Of a DNA stretch of 64,000 bases, positions 22,475 through 32,983 are shown one piece after another. The notes beneath the pieces are model-generated. The model saw nothing but the letters and a program-made list of their open reading frames with translations. It was not told where the DNA came from and did not search any database. The translations under genes and the position numbers were made by a program. Origin of the DNA: Neoscytalidium dimidiatum (lineage: Eukaryota; Ascomycota; Dothideomycetes; Botryosphaeriales; Botryosphaeriaceae). The stretch spans positions 1,860,001 to 1,924,000 of the forward strand of contig CM074706.1 in the NCBI GenBank assembly GCA_037367355.1, read 5' to 3'. Every line of letters starts with the position of its first letter. The stretch's first letter is position 1.

Positions 22475-25053
22475 TTGCGATTGTCGCCGCCCAGAGACGA
22501 CGGAGGAGGACAGTCATTCCGGGCCAGGGCGAACGTGATCAGCGGCGAGAATAAGTAAAGAAACGGGCTGCATGAGCGTCGGCCGTAGTGATCGAGGCTG
22601 GGCCGGCGGTGCATCTGCGTCTCGGCTATCTGAATCCACATTAAGACCGATCTGGCGGGCAGGGACCACGTCGTGGTGCGCGGCCACCACGCCCTTGCCC
22701 GGAAGGAGCCGACTCTTGATGCTACGCCGCGACACATTTGTGCCGAGCAACGGGCCGACGCGTGCAAGATATGAGCAGTAGCGCGCGGAGAGAGCTATAC
22801 GGCGCTGCCAGCTATAGGCGTAGGGCTGCGGCGGGCAACCTGACGCCGCTCGAAGAAGCCCTCCAGCGCGTGGCGGGTCGAGCTCCGCACAAGAGGCGCC
22901 CAAACGCCTTTCAGCCGAGGTAAGCGCCGCCACTTGCTCAGCTCTCGGCGGCCACTGCTTTCGGGGAAACGTCCGTTGGGGAGAAGATAAGAATAGGTAG
23001 CATGGCGGCCCCTTCATGCTCCCAAGTCACATGCAAAGCCTCCTGATGAGGCGGCTCTCACTTCTGCGCGATCGGCCATGGAACGTCCATGAAAGGAGAT
23101 TTCGAGCCTGAACACGGTTGGCGCTTATGCTGCTCGGCATGTGCCACAAGCTTGGCCTCGTAAGGATGGCATGATGTTATGTTCCTGCTACGCGAGCACG
23201 ACAATACGGGCCCCCCGAAAACACTGAATCCGATGGCGATCAGTCCTTTTTCTCACTGCAGCGCGAAAGCGGTGAAGATCCGCAGTTCTTCTGCTTGTGC
23301 AGAAAGAAAATTGAGGCAAGCGCAGTCCAGGAGGGGGCGTGCAGACAGCGAAGGTCGGCGAAGACACCAGAGTCTCCGATGTGGATGGGAGTGGTCTTCG
23401 TAGCGTCTCGGGCCATTACTGCGGAGCCACATTCACGAAAGACCGGAAGGATCCCAACGGTTGTCCTGGGAGGCGAGGAAGGTCTCAGGATCGGCAATCC
23501 AATGGCGTGAGTCGTTGAGGATGAGCAGTGATCTGACGCTGATGAAGCGTTGGCATCGTGTGGACGGACCTTCCAATGGGACTCCAGTAAGTAGTCATTG
23601 TCGCCAAGCAAGCATTTGACGTTTAGAGTAGGAGGAGTGAAAGACGCGGATTGTACGTATTGGTCAGAGCCATCTGTTTTCGACAATCCGTAGTTGTGGT
23701 TGCCCTTCAACGCCGCTATTCACAGCGCGTCGTCCACACCGCGAAGCAACAGTCTCAGTCTCAGTATCACCATTCCATGCAAGACGGCGCAGGTTGAAAG
23801 TTGTGCCGGCGACAGTGCTGCGAATGGGAACAGTGGCGACTGGTGACACGCACGGAAATGCCGAGCGATGGAAGACTCGTCTCGGGCAGCAATTTCGCGA
23901 CCGGGCAAAATAGAAGCCAAAACGCGATTCGGCAGCGGAGCGGGGCGCGCGGATGTAACACCCTACGATCCATTCGGCATAGCGCAGATAACAGGTCTCT
24001 ACTTCCTTCGCCCTTATCACTCTTCATCCGCTCTACTTTTCATGCCGTCCTTCCAACGGCAGAGACTGCAAGATGAACGCCGCCAGGTACTGTGATCCAG
24101 CATCTCGGCGCATCCTCTTCTATGAAGGCGCGTGTCCTCCGATTGATCCCCGGCGACGACCCACCCAGCATTGATCGTGGAAACAGCCTTGTCACCCTTG
24201 TAGCAAAAGATGATCCGATTTGACGATGGAGGCCTTTTCCCCTTTGTCTCTCGAAATAGTTGCAGACCCCGACGAGCGAATGCAGGGGAATCCAGGGCGC
24301 TTTACGGTTTCTTGCTGACAATGTAGAGCACGCTGCCGCCCGTGGGGTCTTATTGCTTCGGCATTATAAAAATCCATTCTCCAGACTCTGATCTGGTAGC
24401 GAGAGATGTGAGATCTGCAATGCGTGAGCCGGGCGAACAGCCGACCGCGCAGACCCTTTCCTCGGAGATACTACCGGCCTCTTTGCCGGGGGTTCAGACG
24501 ACGTCCGGATCTTTGTTCAGCTTAAGAATAACTAACCGGCACGCAGGCCGTACCCGCGTGAATCTTCTTGTCTCACCTACAGTAACCATTGCTCGAAGGT
24601 ATGATGCATAATTATGCGATGCTTGGACGCCATCCCAGGAGTAGTTGAATGGGGCCTGTACGGTTATTCTTCAAGGCATCTGTCCGCTACGCCCGTAATT
24701 TGTCGAAAATATTCCATAGCTTTTCAGACGACAGTCGACTGATCTCGAAACACATTTGCAATGAACACCCAGACACACTTAGCGCAGGCTGTATTAGTTT
24801 CCGTAGGCGATCGATCGGGAGATGTCGTCAACTCATGATAATGTCGCGCGTCAGATGACCAATCACAGAAAAGGTAATACCAGGGTGATCATGGTATGTT
24901 TAGAATACCAAGGAGAACATATGCATGGTCCGAATGTTAAATAGCTCCGCTTCCCTTCTGACATTCAATTTGATACTCCTTGTTCAAGGCTTGCGAAAAG
25001 CTCTTAATCCATACCTTTTTGGTCTCATTCAAATCCTGAGCTGTGCTAAGGCT
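22475..25053. other. Intergenic, no gene recognised
   Basis: 2.6 kb. GC-rich near 22500-22900, then ordinary. Overlapping frames on both strands are short and without motifs. Upstream sequence of the PTH11-like gene lies at its left end. Confidence 0.5.
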
Positions 25054-25819
25054 CTAAACCTCAATATCTTCTCCGTCCAACCACTTCTTCGCCAGCACAT
25101 ACAACAAATCGTGTTTCTCCCCGTTCACGGTTCCAGCATGCCTCCGATGCCCGGGCATATCCCCCAACACCTTGATTCCCATTGTCGTCTCCTGGCAGTA
25201 GGCTAAGCACTTATATCCCTGAGGGTAGCTCTGCAGCTTCTTTTCGTCGATTCTCGGTACTTTTCCGGGTAGTACTGGGATTAATTTGTCCTTCTCATAC
25301 CAATGCCGCACGAATTTCGCTCCCCACTTTCCATCAACCTTCTCAAAGAAGAAGATAAACCGACCGTCACAATCGGCATCAACCTCGCAGCCATCGATCG
25401 AAAAGCGCTGGGTAATGGATGACTTCATCTTCGTGACGGCCCGGGTGGCGTCGGGCCTGATATCGGTTGTAATACCGTAACAGCGGTGCATGATAAAGGC
25501 TCCAGCGTCCATGCCTCGCTTAGATGCTTCAAAGAAATCCGTAGCAAGCGTGCGACCGGTCCATGTGGTGTAGACGTACGCGCCGGGATGGAAGATGGAA
25601 GCGAAGTTTTCCCACTCACAAGCATCGCTGACCGGAACTGCCGGGTCAGCGTAGGACGGCTACCATGCGGGTTGAAGCTTCCGGAACCTACCGATAACAT
25701 GGCCAGCCTTCTGCCAGCTCTCGCAGTTTGAATCTTTCCAAGACGAGGTGGTCAGGCCCGTTGTTGCGAATGGCCTTTTCGGGTCGCGAACCGTCGGGCA
25801 GTGAGTGAAGATCTACCAT
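25054..25819 (-). CDS. SnoaL-like (NTF2-fold) protein
   Basis: Two exons, 25819-25692 and 25627-25054, separated by a 64-nt intron with CGCTGACC branch and TCAG acceptor; 233 aa. The second exon begins [20 protein letters not shown], the usual start of the alpha+beta cone of SnoaL_4-type proteins. [21 protein letters not shown], a [14 protein letters not shown] strand and a C-terminal region with [12 protein letters not shown] follow. The fold hosts cyclases, dehydratases and binding proteins; the catalytic role is not determinable. A TATA-like element (TATATAAA on the minus strand, 25889-25882) lies about 65 bp upstream of the ATG. It appears intact. Confidence 0.83.
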
Positions 25820-25881
25820 TTTCGGGATTCAAGACTACTGATACTGCGGAAATTGTATGAGAAACATTCAGCCGAGCCAGA

Positions 25882-25889
25882 TTTATATA
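25882..25889 (-). promoter_or_regulatory. TATA-like box of the SnoaL-like gene
   Basis: TATATAAA on the minus strand, 63-70 bp before the ATG at 25819. Confidence 0.4.
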
Positions 25890-26154
25890 TGTAGTGTATG
25901 GCGTACGGGTGCACCGGCATTGCAGCTCGGGATTTGTAGAAGAGGGGTATGTAAAGTACGAACCAGTAATTACGCACTATTCAGTCATGCCGGCTGTTCT
26001 TATAGGCCGCTGCATATTTAACTGCCGCAGCCCATGCTCTGACTCCGCAATACCAGGATTTTAATTTTTCTAATTCCAAGCGCTTGCGGAAACTGCCTGT
26101 AGTGCTCCATTCACCTTGTTTCGTCTGCTCGCTTCTTCCCCACCTGCTTGTGAC

Positions 26155-26212
26155 CTACCCACCTCATCCCCACCCGCCGTATACCCACCTGCCACCTACC
26201 CACCTGCCCCCT
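26155..26212. repeat. Imperfect CCCACCTGC/CCCACCTAC short tandem repeat
   Basis: Between the SnoaL-like and F-box-like genes, the motif CCCACCT recurs every 7-20 bp in a C-rich plus-strand tract. The rest of 25890-26461 shows no gene. Confidence 0.6.
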
Positions 26213-26461
26213 CATAACTTATAGCCACCATCCGTGATCGCCGTAAGGCTGAAACTGATGATATAAAGTATAACATAAATGAAACAGAATCTAACAGTTT
26301 TTGAATACGGCTGCCTAGACCGCAATCTGTGGATTTCAGGCTCTATGTGATAAACCCTTGCTCAATTTTTGGAGGAATCCTCACAGCTGGGCTGCAAGGG
26401 AGTCAAATGTGCAGACCCCCATCCCTCAAAGTTTTAAGCGCCACCGGCATGGGAAATATGC

Positions 26462-27911
26462 TTACGCCTCTGCGGCTCCAACTGGGTCTTCCCGACGTCG
26501 AATCTCTGCCCCCTCCCCAATCAAGTCATGCCCGTGTTCATTTCTCGCAATCCGGCGTGTATATATGGCGGCATGCTGTTCACAGACTCCCCAAATCCTC
26601 CGGCGGTTCGCGATCCCCATGAAAGGGCCCTCCAGCCAACGCCTCGGCTTCGTGTTCTTTTCGAGCCAAAGGAACAGCCCCTTGTAATCCGTGGTTTCAT
26701 CGTCGATGGTCCCATGTCTCATGAGAATGTGGATTTCCCAGAACCAGGGCATACCTGATTGGAGAGCAGCGCGCCAGAATGTCCGATTGGAGCCCCGGAA
26801 GGAGGAGTGGACGGTGAATGATGCGTTGCAGAGAGCTACCACGGAGTCGGACGGTAGCAAAAGCATGATTTGGTGACTGACATCATATGGCAGCCTAGCG
26901 AAAACGTCGGAGCGAATGCGGAATTCAATTCCCGCCGGGAGTGCGGCTGGGTCCGGGAGTTTGAAGTCGTCCGTGGATACGGTGTTGCGAAGGAGAGTTA
27001 TGAACGTCGGCATGTACGTAGGATGCGCGACCATCATCTTATGGCGTAGCATATCTCAGTCGCTGGATTTTATTGTGGGAAAGTAACTCACCTCTTCGCC
27101 GGAGATGCATCGCCAGTATTCACCAATCTGCTGTGATGGTTGGCCATAGTCGAGCCTTGGTAGGCGAGATTCGGATAAGTCCGCAATTATGTGGTATAGT
27201 ATGTTCTTGTCTAGAGCTTCCACATTATCTCTACCAAGAATTACTCTGCTGAGAAGTCGGAGACAGGGTGGGTGGATATGGAACGAAGGTACTTTCGTCA
27301 CATCTTGAACATGGTATCTGGTAGGTCATTATACATGCCGGCCACATACTTCTAGTACGAACTTACCGCTCGAAGGCTTCGAGAGTCGACTGGACATCCG
27401 GATCTAAGCAGGCTGCTCAATTCTTTGGACAGCGCCAAAAGTTGCGGACAACGAACCATGACCGAATTCTACGGCTCGCAAGCGCATCTATGTGAAGGTC
27501 AGAATCAGAGGAGGCAGAGGAGATGGAAAGCCGAACATAGTTCTCAATGGCGGCAGGCCCCAGAAGAGAGGCCCTATTCATTGCATAAGCATGGTGTAAG
27601 GAACGATGCTGGGACCAGAATACCTCTCGACTACGCTTGGTTTCGGCCGGCAGCGAAGAAGAAAGGTGCTGCTCGTCCATGAAACATCTTCGGCGCTGAT
27701 GACTTCCGGGTCATAATCTTCAAGCACTACTGCTGCCACAATCTCTATGCATTAGCCTGACCTAAGGCTTATAGCATGATCCTATCTCACCGGCATCGGA
27801 TGAGCCAGCAGCCTCCCTCATCTGCCTTAGCAGGGCGTGACGGGAGCGGCTTATGATTTTAACTGGTGTTGTAGGACCGCCACACACGGCACATATGCGG
27901 TTGTAGCTCAT
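26462..27911 (-). CDS. F-box-like fungal protein, six exons
   Basis: Exons: 27911-27791, 27744-27624, 27573-27473, 27412-27367, 27317-27092, 27037-26462 (396 aa). All five introns (46, 50, 60, 49, 54 nt) join in phase. The N-terminus MSYNRICAVCGGP and the DYDPEVIS..DVSW segment match the opening of a large fungal family with a CxxC head and an F-box-like centre. HIHPPCLRLL and EYWRCISGEE follow, then ARLPYDVSHQIMLLLPSDSV, the F-box-like helix pair (about residue 260). Such proteins may be substrate receptors for SCF ubiquitin ligases, but many are uncharacterised. The third intron (GTAGAA donor) is the least certain. The gene looks intact. Confidence 0.7.
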
Positions 27912-28821
27912 CAGGCTGGGTTGCAATGTTGAATGAGATGGATTAGCGACAGATGCGCTCATGCGCCCGTGAACACCTGGCCTGGTGCACGCACTATACC
28001 TTTCTCGTCGAGCCGCCGTTTTGCATAGGCAACAAGGCATCAATCCTCGCTGTTTGGCCGAAAAAGATCCCGAAGACATGCCCACGTCGCTACTATACTG
28101 AGATACCTGTGAAAACAGTCGAGAGAGCCGTACAGTCTCTTCGGCTCCTGTTGTTGGCTATAGCTAAGGAGCGTACGCGCTCAGCCAATCAGAATTCCCG
28201 CACGCCGTCACTACCTGACGAAACCTGCCACAGGTGTGCATGAACAGGGCTCTTTACAGTGATTGTTGTTAGCCCGTGCGCAAACCACGACATTGTAGAG
28301 GCTCTGAGAGGTGCTACAGTCCGTCTTGAAAGAACGCTGGTAATCGAGTCGGGAATACCACCTTGCCAAGGGCTACGACAACGACGAGTACAAGCAGATG
28401 TAACGTCTGCCCAGACCAGACAATGAATGGCTTTGAGGATCAAGTTCATACCGATAGAAGCTTTATGGTGTCACAATTCGAGCAGGATGATTTGATGGAG
28501 TGTATTGCAGCTATTTTCGGGCATTTAGATTCGACCTCTTACATCAGCCCTGGCCGCCCTTCCCAAAGGGAACTCGGCATTAGAAAGTCTAACCAATTCA
28601 ATGGATATTTCAAAGTTTTTCATAATGAAACGATAACGCCAAAACACCGAGCCCCCGTCAGCCGTTATGCAGTCTTCATCTAATTACATGAAACTGTCTC
28701 AAAAACAGCCCCGCAGTGCTACCGTGCAGCCTACAGATCAACACAGGTGCACCTATAATCGTAACGTTGCTTATCCCATCTACAGGTATTTCTTGCTGGT
28801 GTCTCAAAGCACAATGCGTAA
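27912..28821. other. Intergenic, no gene recognised
   Basis: 0.9 kb between the F-box-like gene start and the TmpA-like gene stop. Short frames only. Confidence 0.5.
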
Positions 28822-30528
28822 TTACGAATCCCAGATGGGGCCGAAGGCAGGGATTCCACGACTCTCCATAGCGTAGACGAGCTTGCGGGTGAGACCCGGA
28901 TTGCTGATGACGAAGACGGCTTCAGCATCGCTTTCGCGATATAAATTGTAGGTGAGCTGAACCATGTCCGGACGGCCCATGGCCTTGCTGTCCCAAATTA
29001 AAGCATTCGGGTCGCAAACCTTGACCGAGTCGCAGATTTCTTTGTCGTAAATGGCGGCTGGGCGCGGGGAGCTCCATAGAACACGACAAGGGCGGCGCAG
29101 GTTTTCGGGGAGGTTCAGGAAGGCGAGACAGGGGCCGATGCCAGAGCCAGTTGTGACGATGACGACGCGACGGAAGATCAGGGACATGGCCAACACTCCG
29201 GTTTTGGGCACTCCGCGTAGCCAATAGTGGCGGTCGGCATTCTTGTTGCCAACCTGTTCGGCAGTCCAATCACCAGCCTTGGAGACGATGATGGACTGAC
29301 CGTTGGGTTCGGAAGAGTGGGGGTTAGGGAAAGTAGCAAAAGAGTGATATTGGCCGAGTGGAGAGTCGGCAATTGCGACACCACGGATCGGGAAGAGTTT
29401 CTCATTGAAGTTTAGACGGACCGCATGATCCGAGAGATTCTCCGCTGTGAAGCGCACTTTTCGAAGTCTCACCCAAGGTGCGATGATCATAAGGGTGATG
29501 CCAATCAAGAACCAGAAGGCGGCTTCCCTAACGAGGATGTTGCCAAAGCTGACCCCGGTCGCGATACGGATGCTCTCAACCAGAAGAAAAAGCAAAGCCC
29601 AGAGGAACGCAACAGCCATCCAGCCAAGGAAACGGTGGGTGAACTCGAATGCATTGTGCCAGCGCATACGCATGTGCGGAAGCGCGAAGACGAGGATGAT
29701 GGCAAGAACAGCCAACAGAAAGTAGCCCACAGTGAGAGTGGCAGTCGTGTTGGCTAGATTGCCGTGCATATACATGCGAGTGAGAACGGCGCAAAGCAGG
29801 GTAAACCAGGCGGTTCCGGCATAGGCAGTACCGCTGTGGAACCCTCCGTTCTCATACACCTTGGCAAGAATTCGGCGAAGGCGGAGAGGAGCGCCCAATG
29901 GGATTGAAAGGCAAGTAGCGTAGAGCAAATTGACAATCCACTCCTGTCGAACAGCAATGGTGAGGAAGAAATTCACCGAAGTAGCTGTGGCGATGTAATC
30001 CGCAGATATGTTCTGAAGGGAACCAGCGGAGCTGACGAAGCAGATCAGAGCGATAAGGTTGCCGATGATGATCAACGTGGCAATGCGGCGGTAAACGCTC
30101 AAGATCTTGTGGCGTAGGTTACGTACGACAGTTGGTTGTCGCTTGTCTGGTAGAGTGACGGCGATGGCAAGCTCGTCCGCGACTTCATCGTTACTAAAGG
30201 TACCGGCCTCGAGAGCAGGGGCGCTCGCATGGATAGTTGAGCGGAGACGCTTTTCGTAGGTTGCGAAATCTTTGGCTGTGAACCGATTGGAGTATGTCGA
30301 CATCGAAGCGGAGCGAGGAATCTCACGTCCCTGTAGGCGGTATTGAAGATTGGCAGCTGCTAAATCGGCAATGGTCTCCTGTGACAAGCGTTTCTCGTAG
30401 TCCGAGAACTCTTTAGCAGTGAAAGAGTTCTCTGCAACAGGAGCCGACCTGGGGCGGTTGATTGAGAACCCGCTAACGCCGCTGTCGGCTCGAAAATGAG
30501 AGAGCTTGGCTTCCTTTTCAGCAGACAT
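28822..30528 (-). CDS. TmpA-like membrane flavoreductase (ferric-reductase-like fold)
   Basis: 568 aa from the ATG at 30528. The frame extends 73 codons further upstream to 30747, but MSAEKEAKL is the more natural start because the extra part is Ser/Tyr/Leu-rich and promoter-like. About 150 hydrophilic N-terminal residues contain two similar segments, NSFTAKEFSDYEKRL and NRFTAKDFATYEKRL. Six membrane spans follow, including FLLAVLAIILVFALP and FLGWMAVAFLWALLFLLV, with only one clear span histidine, unlike bis-heme ferric reductases. The C-terminal reductase domain has a nucleotide-binding TTGSGIGPC near residue 465 and ends in FGPIWDS. This matches the fungal TmpA class of transmembrane oxidoreductases, linked in Aspergillus nidulans to conidiation signalling. 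It is divergent from the AMP-forming ligase gene at 32984. Confidence 0.75.
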   Translation of the reverse strand: MSAEKEAKLSHFRADSGVSGFSINRPRSAPVAENSFTAKEFSDYEKRLSQETIADLAAANLQYRLQGREIPRSASMSTYSNRFTAKDFATYEKRLRSTIHASAPALEAGTFSNDEVADELAIAVTLPDKRQPTVVRNLRHKILSVYRRIATLIIIGNLIALICFVSSAGSLQNISADYIATATSVNFFLTIAVRQEWIVNLLYATCLSIPLGAPLRLRRILAKVYENGGFHSGTAYAGTAWFTLLCAVLTRMYMHGNLANTTATLTVGYFLLAVLAIILVFALPHMRMRWHNAFEFTHRFLGWMAVAFLWALLFLLVESIRIATGVSFGNILVREAAFWFLIGITLMIIAPWVRLRKVRFTAENLSDHAVRLNFNEKLFPIRGVAIADSPLGQYHSFATFPNPHSSEPNGQSIIVSKAGDWTAEQVGNKNADRHYWLRGVPKTGVLAMSLIFRRVVIVTTGSGIGPCLAFLNLPENLRRPCRVLWSSPRPAAIYDKEICDSVKVCDPNALIWDSKAMGRPDMVQLTYNLYRESDAEAVFVISNPGLTRKLVYAMESRGIPAFGPIWDS

Positions 30529-30604
30529 TGTCAAGTAGAGCTGAATACGGATTCGGGTATCGTGATGAGAAGCTGCCAGACGCTCTCGTCTGTCCCGATG
30601 GACT

Positions 30605-30650
30605 AGTGAGCAATGGAGTGAAAGTGTAGTGAGCAATGGAGTGAAAGTGT
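30605..30650. repeat. Perfect 23-bp tandem duplication
   Basis: 30605-30627 is repeated exactly at 30628-30650, in the 5' leader or promoter of the TmpA-like gene, 77-122 bp before its ATG. Confidence 0.95.
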
Positions 30651-31717
30651 AAAGAGGTAGAGCAGGGGAATATGTGTAGGACGGTTGCGTGATTGAGGGA
30701 TCAAATGTCCTGCTAACACAATGGAGCGCCTCAGCTGGCGCGGACAAGGCTCTTTCGAGGCAGAATTGCGTCGCAAGTAGCTCCTACAATTCAGGGCGTA
30801 GTACGAGTTCGTGAGATGGAATGGTGATAGAGTGACCCTGAGAGGGAAACTAGAAACGGGGTTAAATATGCGGCGGGCCTCATGTGTCGGCACATTGTAC
30901 AGTACATGCACAGCCGGTGCATACATTGTATACGTACAGCGCTGCAGTCAACACTGGGCTGAACCACGCCTGCACTAGAATGCAGGTGCAGGCAGGGATG
31001 CTGGGTTCACCGTCAGCACAGCCCGCTTCGATAGGAGCTGCCGCAGCGAACAGCAGCATACATGGTGAGTCCGTATGCCGCAACGCGATCGAGGTCTCCA
31101 CCAAGGTCGTGGCGCCAGAGGCCCCACGAGGTCTGAAAATTCGCAATCGCGCTAAGATCGCCCATGTCATAGCCTGTTATGATCGTGCACATACAACCTA
31201 TCTCGCTCCGTCTCGCCTCGGTCTTGGTCCATCGTCTCTGGCGAGTCCCTAGTGGTGTGCGTAAGCTTGGCAGACGAAAGGATGGCATGAGTTAGGAAAG
31301 CGGGTGTGTGTTCGGTCACATTTGACCCGGCATGATTGGCGTGCAGATGCACCGTGGGCGCCATCGGAACTGAGTCGGAAGACATCTGTATGTGGATGAC
31401 GAAGAGCAGAGGGCAGCTGAAGGCATGTAGAGACAAGCACATGTGGTGAGCATGGGGCAGGGATTTTGCAGCGCAGACTAGCCCTGTGGGACTGGGAATG
31501 GGCGAAAGGAGCTAGCGCGACGGAGCAGAATACTGTTCCTCTTGACGGCTGACTCGACAGAAGAGGAAGATAAGGCGGCGATTGGCTTGCGGGCAGGGCG
31601 GGAGGCGGGAGAACAGGCGGATGCGAACCAGGTGGGCGGCGTGGGATCCACTGCCCCAAGGCAGCGGGAGGGGCTACACGGGGCGATGCCAATAGATCCG
31701 CATGAGAGCGGCGCAGC

Positions 31718-31750
31718 TGGAGGCCGGTGGAGGCCGGTGGAGGCCGGTGG
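31718..31750. repeat. Three tandem GGAGGCCGGT units
   Basis: The ten-base unit repeats three times, followed by a degenerate fourth copy, in the middle of the divergent promoter region. Confidence 0.85.
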
Positions 31751-32216
31751 AGGGCGATGGGGTTGGAGCAGCGCAGGGGAGGTGAAGAAGAACGCAGATC
31801 ACCAGGGCTCACGCGCGCACGCGAGGCGGGATCGCCAGTGCAGGCCACCGCGCTGGGACACGGTGCGGAACGACAGCCATCACTCCCAAGCCCCTGGTCG
31901 CCAGTTCGCCAGGTCGCAGGGCCACGGGAACAGGCAGTCGGCAGAGGTATGCGTGGATGAGGCAGCCCACTGCGCGGGCGGCGCGCCGATGAGCCGCACG
32001 CAGCCCCTTTGCGTCACGCCGTCGGGCATGGGTGTGCACCTGCCGATTGGGTGGGTGGAGAAAAAGAAAGGAAATGGTGGGCAATGAAAACGAGCGAGCA
32101 AGCTGAGCCCAAGCACCAGCAGTGAGGGCGGACGTGGGCGCGGGCGCGAGGGCGAGCGCGAGCGCGGATATTGGGGTCCCTCGGGCGGTGGTGGTGGGGT
32201 GGAGGGCGGTGAAGGG

Positions 32217-32237
32217 AGAGAGAGAGAGAGAGAGAGG
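32217..32237. repeat. (GA)n microsatellite
   Basis: About ten GA units, upstream of the ligase gene. Confidence 0.9.
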
Positions 32238-32983
32238 CCAGAAGTGCTCAGAGAAGCGGATTTTCCAGGCGGGCGCGCACTACGGCTACGCTACGCGCCA
32301 GGCCAGGCCAGGCTGGGAGGGTCGCGCCCGCCTATTCGGGCCGCCCATCGCAGCAACAACACCTCCATCGCCGCCAAACACGCTCTCTCTCGCTGCTAGC
32401 CTCCACTTCACCGACAACCCCCACCAATCGTTCTCCCAGCCCAGCCTCGCTCCTCACCCGTGCTCCACCCGCTGTGACCACTGCCGCTGCTCCTGCTCCT
32501 GCTGCTGCCGCCGCCGCTGCTGCACACGCGCTGAACATCACGCCGCACGCTCGCCTCGAGTCAACTCCGACCATGACCCCGACTCGAACTGCACCTGCGC
32601 TGAAGCTAGGCAAGTGTGATCTCTGCTACGCCGCACATGCCTCCATCACTGACTTGCTCGATGCTAGCCGAGGAACAATGCATTCTCCAAATCCACTGGC
32701 TGCCGAGAACAATGCCTATGACGCCGTCCAATGCCGCTCAGCCCGCCGCCGTTTCCTGTCAGCCATCGCCACGAACTGCCGGCAGCTTTGTGCAATCACT
32801 TCCGTTTCCAATCCTCCCTTACCACCCCTACTAACACTCTCGCTGCTTGATCCCGCACAATGCCCGTAGCTCCTGCATCCTTAAAGCCTGCTCGTGCTCC
32901 TGTCCCACTTCCTCCCCAGCCAGCCGCCTCGTTGCATGCTTTTCCACGCATTCTCGTGCCATCTTCTCTGAACCCCTGCAGCC

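Larger units (their letters stand above)
30529..32983. promoter_or_regulatory. Shared 2.45-kb divergent intergenic region
   Basis: It separates the starts of the TmpA-like (minus) and AMP-ligase (plus) genes. Long antisense frames at 31249-31848 and 31542-32087 are GC-driven and show no family. The region contains three tandem GGAGGCCGGT-type units (about 31718-31747), a (GA)n run at 32217-32237 and CT/GC-rich leader sequence before 32984. No third gene is supported. Confidence 0.5.

Noticed and set aside
21803..22538. Two plus-strand frames of about 200 codons
   Set aside because: Antisense to the PTH11-like exons; no motifs.
30529..30747. N-terminal extension of the TmpA-like protein
   Set aside because: Lies in promoter/leader sequence that includes a tandem duplication; the start at 30528 has a more natural N-terminus.
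31249..32087. Long frames on both strands in the divergent intergenic region
   Set aside because: GC-rich, repeat-containing, low-complexity translations without start context or domain.
32332..32869. Ala/Cys/Arg-rich frames upstream of the ligase
   Set aside because: Products of a CTG/CCG-rich leader; end before the ligase start and show no domain.
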